A DNA stretch of 64,000 nt from CAVOGJ01 sp963695405 (GCA_963695405.1 CAVOGJ010000012.1:124001-188000), one strand, 5' to 3'; counted from the first letter of the stretch, positions 8,437-18,218 are shown. Translations and numbers: made by a program. The notes: a model not told the origin generated them from the sequence alone.

Positions 8437-11400
8437 ATGAGCGCTGAACGTAACGACGGTTCCCTTGGCTCTCACCCACTGTCAGCGTTGCAGGAGATCG
8501 ACCGCATCTGCGATGCCTTTGATTCGGCATGGTCAGCGGGCAAAAGGCCATCACTCGGCGAGTATCTTGGCCAGTGTAGCAGCACGCATCGTGAAAAGTG
8601 CTTTTGCGGCCTGTTGGAAATCGATCTCGAATACTGTCGACGCGCCGGCGAATCTCCCACGCCAGCCGATTACACGGGTCGGTTCCCGGACTTCGAGGAA
8701 TTGATCGAGCAAGTATTTGCGGATGCGAGCCTTGTTTGCACGTCCGATCATGACCATGTGGCAAGCAACTGGTCTGGCGAGGCAGTGGGCCAAATTCTGG
8801 GACGCTACAAACTTCTCAAACTGCTCGGCGAAGGTGGATTCGGTGTCGTCTACCTCGCCGAACAGGAAAAGCCGGTTCGCCGTCGGGTGGCGTTGAAGAT
8901 CATCAAGCTGGGAATGGATACCAAGCAAGTGATTGCCCGGTTTGAAGCAGAGCGGCAGGCGCTGGCGTTGATGGAGCACCCCAACATTGCCAAGGTGCTC
9001 GATGCCGGCGCGACCAGCACAGGTCGCCCATTCTTCGTGATGGAGCTGGTCCAAGGTGTCCCGATCACAACGTACTGCGACGAGCACAGCGTGTCGCTCG
9101 ACGAACGATTGCGATTGTTCATACGGGTCTGCGATGCCGTACAACACGCACATCAGAAGGGCATCATTCATCGAGATCTCAAGCCCGGCAACGTATTGGT
9201 CAAACAGGTGAGCGAACGACCCATTCCGAAGGTCATCGACTTCGGAATCGCCAAGGCAATCGACCAGCGTCTCGCGGAACAAACCGTGTCTACACAGCTA
9301 GGTCAGTTTATCGGTACACCCGCTTACATGTCTCCCGAGCAAGCTGGCGTGCAGGCACTGGGCATCGATACGCGGAGCGACATTTACTCGCTGGGTATTT
9401 TGTTGTACGAGCTGCTGACGGGCCGCACACCGTTCAACCTGAATGGAAAGCCCGGCGAGTTGTTAAGCCTGGATGAAATCAAGCGCATCATTCGTGAGGA
9501 GGAACCGAGTAAGCCCAGCACAAAACTGAGCACGATAGGAACAGCGATCACGACCGTGGCTTCGAGGCGGGGGATGGAACCGGCGAGACTTACTGGCGTG
9601 TTGCGCGGAGATCTCGACTGGATCGTGATGAAAACACTCGAAAAAGATCGCACGCGACGTTACGAAACGGCGAATGCGTTGGCAGATGATATCCAGCGGT
9701 TTTTGACGCATGAGGTCGTCCAAGCCCGGCCGCCGTCCCGCTGGTATCGATTCGCCAAATATGTCCGCCGGAACCGAGGCCTGGTCATCTCCTCCGGGAT
9801 CGTGCTCGCCCTGTTGCTCCTCGCAATCGGAGGAACGTCCGCCGGGTTATTCGAAGCACGACACGAGCGAGCCGCGGCCCTGCGGATGGCCGAACGAAAC
9901 AAGCGAACCGTACAGGCATTCGTGAAGGCTTTTGAAAGCGCAAATCCTCAGAGAGAAGGGAATACCAGCGACATCACAGCCCGGCAAGTACTCGAGCATG
10001 CGCTGGCGACCATCGGTGACGATGCGAGCTTGAAACAGGATCCCCTGACCAAGGCAGCGCTGGTGGAAGCAATCGGTTCATCCCTGTTCGGGATCGGAGC
10101 ATTCGAGCTCGCCCTCTCGGCCTTCGAAACGGCCTTTGAATTGAAAACCGCTGAGTTTGGGCCGGCACATCTCGAAACATTAGGCAGCGCTACGCAATTG
10201 TGCCAAGCACTCGTTAAGTTGGGCGAAAGCGATCGTGCGCTCGAATTGCTTGAACGGACCGTTCCCCTGCTCAGGCAGGACGCTGGTGACGCGCACCCCG
10301 TCACTCTTGACGCACTCATTGGATTGGCCTCGGCAAAGAAGGAAGCAGGTGACTATGCAGGAGCGATCCAACTCTATGAGGAAGTCTTGGACACCGCGCA
10401 GAACGTGTCACCAGAGGGAGACAAGACGCAACAGTTGATCAGTGGCTTGAGCGACTGTTATCGGGAGGCAGGTCAAGTCACTGACGCCATTCCCCTGATG
10501 GAGCGTTCGCTGGCTCAACTCAAGTCAAAATACGGAGCTGACCACTCACTGACAAACACCGCGCAAATGGCCCTCGGAAATCTCTATTATGCCGCGTCTC
10601 GATACCAAGAAGCATTGCCGCTCTACGAACATGGAGTGGCCTATACAAAAAACAAACTCGGTCCACAGCATCCAGATTCGCTCAAGGCGATTAATAATCT
10701 CGCCATGCTGTATCTTCAGCTCAATCGCACCGCAGAAGCGCTACCTCTATTCGAAGAGACGCTTGACTTGCACGACGAAATTTTCGGGCCACAACACCCG
10801 AAGACTCTGCTGATGAGAAATAACCTCGCGCGGTGCTACCTGGACGTTGGCCGCGTAGAGGATGCGGTCGCGGTGTTTGAACAGCTCCTGCCGCTCACGA
10901 AAGAGACGCTAGGTCCCACACATCCACAAACAATTGCGGCCATGAACAATCTGGCCTTCATCTATTCGCGGATGAAACGATTTTCGGATGCGGTCCCGCT
11001 GTTTGAAGAATCGCGGGATGTGCTTATCAAACAAGTTGGAGACAAGCATCCCTACACGCTGATCTCTACGACTAACTTGGCCGTTGGCTACCAGGTAATC
11101 GGTCGTGTGGAGGAGGCTTACCAATTGTACGAGCAAGCCTTGCGTGGCTGGCGGGAAACGCTCGGCACGACTCATGGCGAGGCCTTGAAGACCTACGGGT
11201 TATTCGTGTTTGCACTACTGGAAAATAAAGAATTCGAACGAGCGGAGGAGGCTGTTCATGACTGGCTCGAGAATCTGCAAAGCGTGGAGCAGCCGAAACA
11301 ACTTGCGGAAGCACAGCTGGCCTTGGCCGAATCGCAGTTCGAACAAGGTAGGCTCACCGATGCTATGGGGCACCTTGAAGCGGTCAAGACCGATGATCTT

Positions 11401-11706
11401 GGCGACATCGCGAATTGGCGACTTCAGAACCTCCGCGGCGCGATTTTGAGTAAGCAAGAACAATGGGATGATGCGGAACACCTGCTGATTTCATCTGCCC
11501 GATCGCTTGAGGAGCAGCTAACCGAAGTGGAAAAACTCTGGATCGTCGTACGCGCGATGGAGCGAGTCGTTGCCCATTACCAGGCGTGCAATGAAGCGGA
11601 GGAGACATCTGCATGGAACGACCGACTTGCCCGCTTCGCCGCCCACGTGGATTCGTTTCGTTCCATCCATCCCACAGCACGGGAGACAATAGAATCATCG
11701 CCCTGA
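8437..11706 (+). CDS. Transmembrane Ser/Thr protein kinase with TPR repeats
   Basis: A 1,089-aa Hanks-type kinase. Residues 15-95 form an N-terminal planctomycete domain (ALQEIDRICDAFDSAWSAGK ... YCRRAGESPTPADYTGRFPD) also seen in the kinase at 55 kb. The kinase domain covers about 120-425: G-loop GEGGFGVVY, lysine in VALKII, catalytic HRDLKPGN, DFG in VIDFGIAKA and activation segment GTPAYMSPEQA, all intact. One membrane helix (about 450-472) follows, then tetratricopeptide repeats with the 'LGPQHPDSLKAINNLAMLY' pattern typical of kinesin-light-chain-type TPRs. The ATG at 8437 has AAGGGG eight bases upstream. The stop is one base from the stop of the convergent ECF sigma gene. Such kinases are often paired with ECF factors; substrates are unknown. 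Confidence 0.93.
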   Translation: MSAERNDGSLGSHPLSALQEIDRICDAFDSAWSAGKRPSLGEYLGQCSSTHREKCFCGLLEIDLEYCRRAGESPTPADYTGRFPDFEELIEQVFADASLVCTSDHDHVASNWSGEAVGQILGRYKLLKLLGEGGFGVVYLAEQEKPVRRRVALKIIKLGMDTKQVIARFEAERQALALMEHPNIAKVLDAGATSTGRPFFVMELVQGVPITTYCDEHSVSLDERLRLFIRVCDAVQHAHQKGIIHRDLKPGNVLVKQVSERPIPKVIDFGIAKAIDQRLAEQTVSTQLGQFIGTPAYMSPEQAGVQALGIDTRSDIYSLGILLYELLTGRTPFNLNGKPGELLSLDEIKRIIREEEPSKPSTKLSTIGTAITTVASRRGMEPARLTGVLRGDLDWIVMKTLEKDRTRRYETANALADDIQRFLTHEVVQARPPSRWYRFAKYVRRNRGLVISSGIVLALLLLAIGGTSAGLFEARHERAAALRMAERNKRTVQAFVKAFESANPQREGNTSDITARQVLEHALATIGDDASLKQDPLTKAALVEAIGSSLFGIGAFELALSAFETAFELKTAEFGPAHLETLGSATQLCQALVKLGESDRALELLERTVPLLRQDAGDAHPVTLDALIGLASAKKEAGDYAGAIQLYEEVLDTAQNVSPEGDKTQQLISGLSDCYREAGQVTDAIPLMERSLAQLKSKYGADHSLTNTAQMALGNLYYAASRYQEALPLYEHGVAYTKNKLGPQHPDSLKAINNLAMLYLQLNRTAEALPLFEETLDLHDEIFGPQHPKTLLMRNNLARCYLDVGRVEDAVAVFEQLLPLTKETLGPTHPQTIAAMNNLAFIYSRMKRFSDAVPLFEESRDVLIKQVGDKHPYTLISTTNLAVGYQVIGRVEEAYQLYEQALRGWRETLGTTHGEALKTYGLFVFALLENKEFERAEEAVHDWLENLQSVEQPKQLAEAQLALAESQFEQGRLTDAMGHLEAVKTDDLGDIANWRLQNLRGAILSKQEQWDDAEHLLISSARSLEEQLTEVEKLWIVVRAMERVVAHYQACNEAEETSAWNDRLARFAAHVDSFRSIHPTARETIESSP

Positions 11707-11707
11707 A

Positions 11708-12343
11708 TCAGTCGTTGTCGGGGGCAACCTCGTCTTGCCACTTCGCACGGATCAGAGCCAAGCGCTGTTTGGTGCGGCTTACCGAGCAACTCAGGTGATC
11801 AGAAATTTCGCGATTCGTGAAACCCTCCATCTTCATCAGGGCCGTCTTTTTCAGTTTTGGATCCTTGAGTTGCCCGAGTAAATCGCCGCACATCCGAGCA
11901 ACGTCCTCGGCCAGTTCCGGCAGCCGGTTTTCATCCAAAGCGAGCTCGGCCAATCCCGGAGATCGCGAATTGGAGTGCTGGTCCGACTCGAGCGCCGATT
12001 CGCCGCGGACTTTTCCACCGCCCCTTTTGACGGCATAGATGCGTCGATACTCCGTCCCGACTTTCCGGAGTGTAATGGTAGTTAACAGCTTCCAGAGATC
12101 GTGTCGGTCATGAAGTTGAAATCGTCCCTCCTGCGCTCCGCGAAAGAAACTGTTCAAGGCACTCAGTGCCATGTCCTCCTCGTCGGCCGAACGGCGAGGA
12201 TGGGCTTCGAGCTTGGACCGAGCCAACCGCACTAATTTCGGAAAATAGGCCATCCAAATCTGATGGGCCGCTTCTTCGTCAACGTCGTTCAGTCGCCGGA
12301 TCCAGGCCGTGATATCGTCTTTGTTCGTCAAGTCCAGTGCCAT
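11708..12343 (-). CDS. ECF-type RNA polymerase sigma factor (planctomycete kinase-linked group)
   Basis: A 211-aa sigma-70 family ECF factor. The N-terminus (DDITAWIRRLNDVDEEAA) and region 2 (ADEEDMALSALNSFFRGAQE then WKLLTTITLRKV) are typical of planctomycete ECF groups linked to Ser/Thr kinases. Region 4 near the C-terminus reads LKKTALMKMEGFTNREISDH followed by LSCSVSRTKQRLALIRAKW, a helix-turn-helix for -35 recognition. The gene is convergent with the kinase-TPR gene with a one-base gap, which suggests they act together, the kinase perhaps controlling the sigma factor, though this is inference. No anti-sigma factor is next to it. Confidence 0.9.
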   Translation of the reverse strand: MALDLTNKDDITAWIRRLNDVDEEAAHQIWMAYFPKLVRLARSKLEAHPRRSADEEDMALSALNSFFRGAQEGRFQLHDRHDLWKLLTTITLRKVGTEYRRIYAVKRGGGKVRGESALESDQHSNSRSPGLAELALDENRLPELAEDVARMCGDLLGQLKDPKLKKTALMKMEGFTNREISDHLSCSVSRTKQRLALIRAKWQDEVAPDND

Positions 12344-12603
12344 TGCGGTTGAGTCGCAACGGATATTCCGTCATCTCTTGTTACAGACAGGTTAGCCGGA
12401 TGCTCCGAGGGGCAACCTCTGCTCCCCCCGATAGGGAGTTCCATCCCACAATCTACGGTGCAGACGCGTTGCTGAGAATTCATTCGAGGCCGGTTTTGTA
12501 AGTCCCGATGTACTCGATGCAATCCTTCGATGCAATCCGCCACGAGCGAGAAAATCGGGGACAGAGCCCACCTATCGCCGGCGAACCGGCCCCGTGAGTG
12601 GCC

Positions 12604-12725
12604 GGGTGCGCGTCGTGAGGGGTCGGGTGCGCGTCGTGAGGGGTCGGGTGCGCGTCGTGAGGGGTCGGGTGCGCGTCGTGAGGGTCCGGGTGCGCGTCGT
12701 GAGGGTCCGGGTGCGCGTCGTCAAC
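12604..12725. repeat. 21-bp tandem repeat, about five and a half copies
   Basis: Units read GGGTGCGCGTCGTGAGGGGTC or end GGGTCC, starting at 12604, 12625, 12646, 12667, 12688 and a partial at 12709. Confidence 0.9.
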
Positions 12726-12862
12726 CGGGTGAACCCCTCGGATGGGCTTGCCCCCAAACCATATCCCCAGCCAACGATCCATCCGGCTCTGCGGCGGCGG
12801 GTGCCAGGCATCGCCTTGCCCGGTCTTGATTCGCACCCCGGTCCTCGGGGGCCGGGCCCGTG

Positions 12863-13068
12863 ACGCACATGCGGTCTCGTGCGCACATGCGGTGTCGTGC
12901 GCCCACGGGGTGTCGTGCGCCCACGGGGTGTCGTGCGCCCACGTGGTCTCGTGCGCCCACGTGGTGTCGTGCGCCACGCGGTCTCGTGCGCCCACGTGGT
13001 GCTCGTGCGCCCATGCGGTGTCGTGCGCCCACGGTCTCGTGCGCCACCCGGTCTCGTGCGCCCACCCG
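12863..13068. repeat. Degenerate 18-bp tandem repeat, about 11 copies
   Basis: Units follow the pattern GCGCCCACGNGGTGTCGT with lengths of 16 to 19 bases, so no reading frame is kept through the array. There are no spacers, so this is not a CRISPR array. Confidence 0.9.
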
Positions 13069-13200
13069 GCCCCTCACGGGGCCGGTTCGCCAATCGGTCC
13101 GAGGCCCATGTTTGTCCAAGCACCCGTCGGCGACCGTGCACGGCTTCCGATGCCGATCCGCACGCTCCGTCAGCCGCATGTTCTGCCTGCCCCTACACAA

Positions 13201-13286
13201 TGGCCGAGGCGGGGATCGAACCCGCACGAGGGTTACCCCTCACGGGATTTTAAGTCCCGTGCGTCTGCCAATTCCGCCACTCGGCC
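13201..13286 (-). tRNA. tRNA-Leu (anticodon UAA)
   Basis: Reverse strand folds as a class II tRNA of 86 bases: acceptor stem GGCCGAG paired with CTCGGCC, D-arm with GGCGGAATTGGCAGACGC, anticodon stem ACGGGA/TCCCGT around loop CTTAAAA (anticodon UAA), long variable arm GAGGGGTAACCCTC and T-arm GCGGGTTCGATCCCCGC. The discriminator is A; CCA is not encoded. Confidence 0.96.
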
Positions 13287-13731
13287 GCGGATGGTGTTCT
13301 TGTTATCTCACGAACGGCTTCGGTTTGCACCAACCGGCCAGCATCGCCTTTGCCTGACTCAGCTAACTGGCTCGCCTGTCGCAGGCAAAGGCTAGCCGGC
13401 TTCTACTATCTCGCCGTTGGTCGCCTTTGTCTAGTCGGCCGAAGCCTCGACGCGTCGAGGCGATCACCGTTGTCCGTGGTCGGCACACCCGTCACGTCCG
13501 CTTCGCCGCCACCGCCAGCAGTGCGTGCATGGCAGCAGAATTCGTGGACTTTCCCAGATCTGACGTAGGCGCCGCCCCTTGCCATTGCTATCCTCCCGCC
13601 GCTCATCGGGGGCGAGATACCCTCGGCGTTCCCGCCGATGGCGACGACCGGTTAGACGCCCTGCGTCTTGTACGTGGCGAGGCGCTGACCAGCACCCTTA
13701 TCGAACCTGAACTATCGGTCGCTTAGCTCGC
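13287..13731. other. Intergenic region, no gene recognised
   Basis: About 445 bases between tRNA-Leu and the lipoprotein gene. Short frames are open on both strands but translate to Arg/Ala-rich sequence with no known motif and no ribosome site. It may hold the tRNA promoter near its left edge. Confidence 0.5.
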
Positions 13732-15111
13732 ATGGACGCCCTCTTAGCTCGCATACGATCCGGCGGAACTGGGACAGCGGGTCCGCCGCGCAAGCGGACG
13801 CTCGGCGCATCCTCGAACGCTCCTTTGTACACTTGGGGTCTGCTGATCCTCGCGGCGTTTTCCACGGGTTGCAGTTGTTGGCAAGTCGGGAGACGAACCG
13901 ATTTTGTCCTCACCAGGAATGCTCGTCGCGAAGCCACCGTCTATCGTGGTTGGGCGCTGGAAGCGCTCGAATGCCAATACGAGGCGGGTGATGTGTCCAA
14001 GCACTATGCCGATGGATTCGTCTCGGGATTTGTGGATCACGTGTTTGCTGGCGGACGGGGAAAGCCGCCCTTGATCGCCCCGCTCCCATTCCGCGGACCT
14101 GGTCCTGCCGGCCGCGAAAGGAACCATGAGTGGCGGGAGGGATTCCGCGAAGGCGCCGAAGTAGCCATTCGCGGCGGTTATGTCGAACAAGCGCTCCGCG
14201 GTGGGGTCACCGCTCGCAGTGAGTGCGACATGGCATGCCTTGACAACGACATTGTCCATGAGGATGCGTCATGCTCAGAAGATTCCTGTACCACCGATGA
14301 TGGGATGTTCGAGATCGGTGAGGAGATTACGACCCCTTTCAGCAAGCCAACGCCAGCAAGTCGCCCTGGACCGTCACACGCCATCGCCGACGTGCCCGTT
14401 CCCAGTGCTGCCGAATTCATGAATGACGATGATCCTCTTCCCGGCAGCACGATGCTGGACGAGCCCGTACCGCCCGCGCCCAGCGCACTCGATGTGGAAA
14501 TCGACTCGCTCGCTGCAGAGTCGGAATTCGATACGCCGCACGGAGAGGACCCCGACGGAGAGATCCCCATCGGGAGCGGAGCGGCCAACCCATCCGACCA
14601 AACGCCCGAGGAAGATAACGATAAGAATCCGTTTGGCGACGATTCGCCTGACTGGGAAGCCGATATCTTTGACAGCAATTCCCGCTTGGGGCCCCCGGCG
14701 TCACCCTTGGAAAACCTGATCCCTGCGCCTCAGCCGGCACGACTTCAGATCGCTCCATCCGACACCGAAGCGGCCGATAATTCAGCTCAACCGAAGATGG
14801 AATTGCATTTTCAGCCGGCAAGTACCGGCTATGCTGATCTCATTCGTGCCTCGCAATCCGAAGAGGGATTCGCCGTCGTCCAGGCCATGCATGCGGAACA
14901 ACGAACGGCACCGCACGCCGAGCCACCCGGTGCTGACAAGCCACCCCCGAACTCCATTCGACGCGTGTCCGGGGAGCAGGTGATTTCACCACCGCCGCGG
15001 ACACTTCCTGGGCGCCAAGGCAAGCGACGTACGACCGAGGACGTAATGCGTCGGTCCGAGCATATCTTCCGCGATCTTGACCAAGTCGAGGAAGCTGGCG
15101 GTTGGCGGTGA
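13732..15111 (+). CDS. Predicted lipoprotein with acidic Pro-rich C-terminal region
   Basis: A 459-aa protein of unknown function. A hydrophobic segment WGLLILAAFSTGC near residues 35-47 looks like a lipoprotein signal (lipobox FSTGC), preceded by an unusually long basic N-region, so the true start may be internal. Residues 60-165 form a compact domain (YRGWALEALECQYEAGDVSK ... YADGFVSGFVDHVFAGGRGK ... WREGFREGAEVAIRGGYV) of a type common in planctomycetes. The remaining 290 residues are acidic, Pro/Ser-rich and probably disordered, ending in a helical segment (TTEDVMRRSEHIFRDLDQVE). It ends 13 bases from the convergent DinB gene. Confidence 0.65.
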   Translation: MDALLARIRSGGTGTAGPPRKRTLGASSNAPLYTWGLLILAAFSTGCSCWQVGRRTDFVLTRNARREATVYRGWALEALECQYEAGDVSKHYADGFVSGFVDHVFAGGRGKPPLIAPLPFRGPGPAGRERNHEWREGFREGAEVAIRGGYVEQALRGGVTARSECDMACLDNDIVHEDASCSEDSCTTDDGMFEIGEEITTPFSKPTPASRPGPSHAIADVPVPSAAEFMNDDDPLPGSTMLDEPVPPAPSALDVEIDSLAAESEFDTPHGEDPDGEIPIGSGAANPSDQTPEEDNDKNPFGDDSPDWEADIFDSNSRLGPPASPLENLIPAPQPARLQIAPSDTEAADNSAQPKMELHFQPASTGYADLIRASQSEEGFAVVQAMHAEQRTAPHAEPPGADKPPPNSIRRVSGEQVISPPPRTLPGRQGKRRTTEDVMRRSEHIFRDLDQVEEAGGWR

Positions 15112-15124
15112 CCTTCGCATACGC

Positions 15125-15634
15125 TCAGCGAAGAGGCGCCTTGCCGAGCATCCGCCGCAACATGCCAATCTGACCCGCGTGCAGCATTTCATGCAGCGGA
15201 CAAAAGAACAGCGAGCCGAGCTTGGTGGCGGTGACGGCCGTCGGAGCCGGTAAGGGTTCTGCCAGTTGTTCCGCGGTGTAGCTTGACATTTCCCGCATCG
15301 CCTGCTCGTGAACCCGGTCAAAAACCAGGCGAATCTCGGCCCCGGAGGGATAGGTCGAGCCATCGGCGACAGGCGTCGATCCCTTCTGAAAACGGCGGAG
15401 GAAATCGTTGGAAATAAACTCCGCGTCGGTGGGCTCCTTGCCGCGAATCCGCAGCAAGGTCAGTCCATATTCGGCCATCGCTAGATGCCCCATCTGCCAA
15501 GCCAAGTGGGATACAGCGCCTGCGGGCATGGCAAACCATTCGTCCTCCGCGACGTCCTCCAACAATTGGCGAGTATAGTCGCGGGCAAAGGAAATTTGCT
15601 GCTGGGCGATGATCAGCGGTGAGTCGTCGGACAT
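15125..15634 (-). CDS. DinB/YfiT family putative metal-dependent enzyme
   Basis: A 169-aa four-helix-bundle protein of the DinB/YfiT superfamily. Metal-binding histidines are visible in HLAWQMGHLAM (about residues 43-53) and CPLHEMLHAGQIGML near the C-terminus (about 147-161), the family's usual His-x-x-x-His pattern. Family members act as thiol-dependent S-transferases with bacillithiol or mycothiol, or are uncharacterised; substrate here is unknown. No signal peptide. The gene stands alone, convergent with the lipoprotein gene and divergent from fhcA. Confidence 0.85.
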   Translation of the reverse strand: MSDDSPLIIAQQQISFARDYTRQLLEDVAEDEWFAMPAGAVSHLAWQMGHLAMAEYGLTLLRIRGKEPTDAEFISNDFLRRFQKGSTPVADGSTYPSGAEIRLVFDRVHEQAMREMSSYTAEQLAEPLPAPTAVTATKLGSLFFCPLHEMLHAGQIGMLRRMLGKAPLR

Positions 15635-15831
15635 GGTGTCTCTTGCAAGGCCAGTGGTACTTTCGGTCGGCGGAACGAGAATTTCGACGTGTCGCGCTCT
15701 TCAAGCGGCGCCTCTTACACTACATTAGGGCACATCGACGGCGGTGAAAACCAGTCCCCGCACTCCTCGAGCGATTTACCGTCGAGCATTCGTTCGCTGG
15801 GATCCACTGCACGCTTCGTTCGCGACTGCCG

Positions 15832-17490
15832 ATGACCGACCTGCTTAAGATCACTGGAGGCCGCCTCTACGATCCCGCCAATTCCATTGACGGTGAAGTC
15901 CGCGACCTCTGGATTCGCGATGGAAAAATGGTCGCGGCGCCGGCGGATGCGACGGCCACTCGGATCATCGACGCGGCGGGCATGGTGATCATGCCGGGCG
16001 GCATCGACATGCATTGCCATATTGCCGGATCCAAGGCCAATGCGGCCCGCAAACTTAGACCGGAGGAGAAGCGTGAGTCAGCGACTGTACCCCGCACGGC
16101 CGTTTGTCGCAGTGGCTTGATGGGCAGTGTTCCCACGACGTTTGCCACCGGCTACCGCTACGCCGGATTAGGATACACCACCGCGATGGACGCGGCGGTT
16201 GCGCCCCTGTTCGCTCGGCACACGCATGATGAACTGTCCGACACGCCGTGCATCGATAAAGGCTTCTACGTTTTGCTGGGCAACAATCAGTTCGCCCTGC
16301 GTGCAATCGCCGAGGACGATCGAGAACGCCTACGGGCCTTTGTCGCGTGGCAGCTGAACGCCGCCAAAAGCTATGCCGTCAAACTCGTCAATCCTGGGGG
16401 GATTGAGGTGTGGAAACGGCACTCCGCAGCCAATTCCACGGGTATCGACGAACCTCTCCCCCCCTTTGAGATCACGCCACGACAGGTCATCCGTGAATTG
16501 GCTCGTGCTGTAGACGATCTCGGATTGCCGCACCCAATTCACTTGCACTGCAATCAGCTCGGAATGCCCGGCAATTGGACGACGACCTTGGAGTCGATGC
16601 GGGCCCTTGAGGGGCAGCGAGCCCATCTGACCCATATCCAGTTCCACAGCTACGCCGGCGCCGACGGAGACGAAGATACCCTCGGCTCGGCGGTGGCGTC
16701 GCTGGCCGATTACGTGAACGAGCACACGAACATTAGCGTGGATGTGGGACAGGTTCTTTTCGGTGATACCACCTGCATGACGGCGGACGGAGCCGCCGCG
16801 CATTTTCTCTCCAACCTCTATGGTACGAAGTGGTACAACCAAGACATTGAAATGGAATCGGGCTGTGGCATCGCGCCGATTTCGTACCGCCAGCAGAGCC
16901 TCGTGCATGCCTGGCAATGGGCGATCGGCCTGGAATGGTACCTGCTCGTGAACGATCCGTGGCGGGTCGCAATGAGTACGGATCATCCCAACGGAGGTTC
17001 GTTCCTGGCCTACCCCCAGATTATCCGACTGCTGATGGACCGCAGTTTTCGGCGGGAAGCACTCGCAAGGATTCATCCCCGCGTGGCCGCCCAATCGGCG
17101 CTTGCTCATCTCGAACGGGAGTATTCGCTGAATGAAATTGCGATCATCACGCGTGCTGGCCCGGCCCGCATGCTGGGATTGGCTGAGAAAGGTCACCTCG
17201 GCATCGGTGCCGACGCCGATATCACCATCTATACGCCGGATGATAATCGCGAGGTGATGTTTGCGCTTCCCCGCTACGTCATCAAATCGGGCGAGGTCCT
17301 TGTGGAACAGGGAGAAATCCGTCGCGAGCATTTTGGCAAGACAATCCACGTTGCTCCGGAATTTGATGAAGGTATCGAGCCTCGCATTGCGGAGTGGTTC
17401 GAAGACCACTACACCGTGCGATTTCGCAATTACCCGGTCGACGGTGCGAGCCTGCCGGAGTCGCGGGTCGTGGCATGCAATGGAAAGTGA
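15832..17490 (+). CDS. fhcA: Formylmethanofuran dehydrogenase/formyltransferase-hydrolase subunit A
   Basis: A 552-aa amidohydrolase-fold protein (FwdA/FmdA/FhcA). In methylotrophs and planctomycetes FhcABCD carries formyl groups between tetrahydromethanopterin and methanofuran-type cofactors and releases formate. Features: N-terminal beta domain (LLKITGGRLYDPANSIDGEV), metal-site MPGGIDMHCHIAGSKANAAR, the downstream PIHLHCNQLGMPGNW and HIQFHSYAG histidine segments, and STDHPNGG with the conserved Asp. The C-terminal strand region (GADADITIYTPDD) is typical. The ATG at 15832 gives the family's standard length. fhcC lies 900 bases downstream with a mobA-like gene between on the other strand; fhcB and fhcD are not in the window. 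Confidence 0.95.
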   Translation: MTDLLKITGGRLYDPANSIDGEVRDLWIRDGKMVAAPADATATRIIDAAGMVIMPGGIDMHCHIAGSKANAARKLRPEEKRESATVPRTAVCRSGLMGSVPTTFATGYRYAGLGYTTAMDAAVAPLFARHTHDELSDTPCIDKGFYVLLGNNQFALRAIAEDDRERLRAFVAWQLNAAKSYAVKLVNPGGIEVWKRHSAANSTGIDEPLPPFEITPRQVIRELARAVDDLGLPHPIHLHCNQLGMPGNWTTTLESMRALEGQRAHLTHIQFHSYAGADGDEDTLGSAVASLADYVNEHTNISVDVGQVLFGDTTCMTADGAAAHFLSNLYGTKWYNQDIEMESGCGIAPISYRQQSLVHAWQWAIGLEWYLLVNDPWRVAMSTDHPNGGSFLAYPQIIRLLMDRSFRREALARIHPRVAAQSALAHLEREYSLNEIAIITRAGPARMLGLAEKGHLGIGADADITIYTPDDNREVMFALPRYVIKSGEVLVEQGEIRREHFGKTIHVAPEFDEGIEPRIAEWFEDHYTVRFRNYPVDGASLPESRVVACNGK

Positions 17491-17540
17491 ATGGTCCGTG
17501 GTCCGCATACTCGACGGTCTACGGCCTACCGCATGGTCGG

Positions 17541-18218
17541 TTATCCCTGACGCGCCCGCCAAGTGGCGAGTGCGGACCGATAGGTCGCTTCATCGTTCAC
17601 ATTCGTTAAGGCATCCTCCGGCACGCCGCGGGCGATGAGTTGCTCGAACGGGATGACGAGCGGCGTAAGCTGACCAGCTAAATCGCCCATTCGCAGCGAC
17701 CCGCGTTCGATGGCCTGTTCAATCAACGGTAGGGCCCGCAGATCATAGACCGCTGGCAGAGGATGCAGGCGTTTCGCATCCCGTACCACGACCGCGAGCG
17801 GGGCTTGATGGGAGGCTGCCTCGGTCGCGTAGCCGGCCACCAGCCGCCGGAAAAAATCAGCGGTGACCAGTGGCGTATCGCAGGCGACCGCCAGGGCAAG
17901 ATCTGCGATCGGTGCCAGGCTGGCCAGTCCGACCGCCAACCCTTCGATGGGGCCGCGGCCCGTGATTCGATCCTGGATGATCGCCACGTCACGCGATGGC
18001 ACCCAACAGCCGTCTTCCTGTTTCACAGCAAGCGAACCAGCAACGACCACCTTCGACGCAACCTGTTGCATGATCGCCACGACATGTTCCAGCATGCTGC
18101 GATCGCCGAACGGCAATTGGGCCTTGGGTCGACCCATGCGGCGGCTGGCTCCTCCCGCCAGGACGACCGCGCCGCATCGCAAGTCGCCGCTCGGTAATAG
18201 CCGTTGCTCTTGGTTCAC
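17541..18218 (-). CDS. Molybdenum cofactor guanylyltransferase-like (MobA family)
   Basis: A 225-aa nucleotidyltransferase resembling MobA, which adds GMP to molybdopterin. Seen: the nucleotide motif VLAGGASRRMGRPKAQLPFG (about residues 18-37), GPIEGLAVGL, the metal-binding VACDTPL, and the C-terminal NVNDEATY that matches MobA's N-x-N-x-x-x-D. The GTG at 18218 was chosen because GAGGA precedes it; the frame stays open upstream to 18434 but that part lacks a family match. It is divergent from fhcC and convergent with fhcA. Being between two Fhc subunits suggests a role in cofactor supply for a Mo/W enzyme, but planctomycete Fhc itself may not use one, so the link is inference. Confidence 0.85.
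   Translation of the reverse strand: MNQEQRLLPSGDLRCGAVVLAGGASRRMGRPKAQLPFGDRSMLEHVVAIMQQVASKVVVAGSLAVKQEDGCWVPSRDVAIIQDRITGRGPIEGLAVGLASLAPIADLALAVACDTPLVTADFFRRLVAGYATEAASHQAPLAVVVRDAKRLHPLPAVYDLRALPLIEQAIERGSLRMGDLAGQLTPLVIPFEQLIARGVPEDALTNVNDEATYRSALATWRARQG

Larger units (their letters stand above)
12580..13091. repeat. Minisatellite block bounded by inverted hairpin repeats
   Basis: The block starts at 12580 with GGCGAACCGGCCCCGTGAG and ends at 13091 with the reverse complement of nearly the same 32 bases, each end also able to form its own hairpin around GTGA. Between the ends lie a 21-bp tandem array (12604-12725), about 130 bases of less repetitive sequence and an 18-bp array (12863-13068). 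No gene is supported inside: the frames open on both strands only because the units are multiples of three in places. Confidence 0.75.

Noticed and set aside
12863..13068. CRISPR array
   Set aside because: Units are contiguous with no spacers and no cas genes are present.
12860..13395. Cys/Ala/His-rich protein read through the 18-bp array
   Set aside because: Unit lengths vary from 16 to 19, frames on both strands are open by composition only, and one runs across tRNA-Leu.
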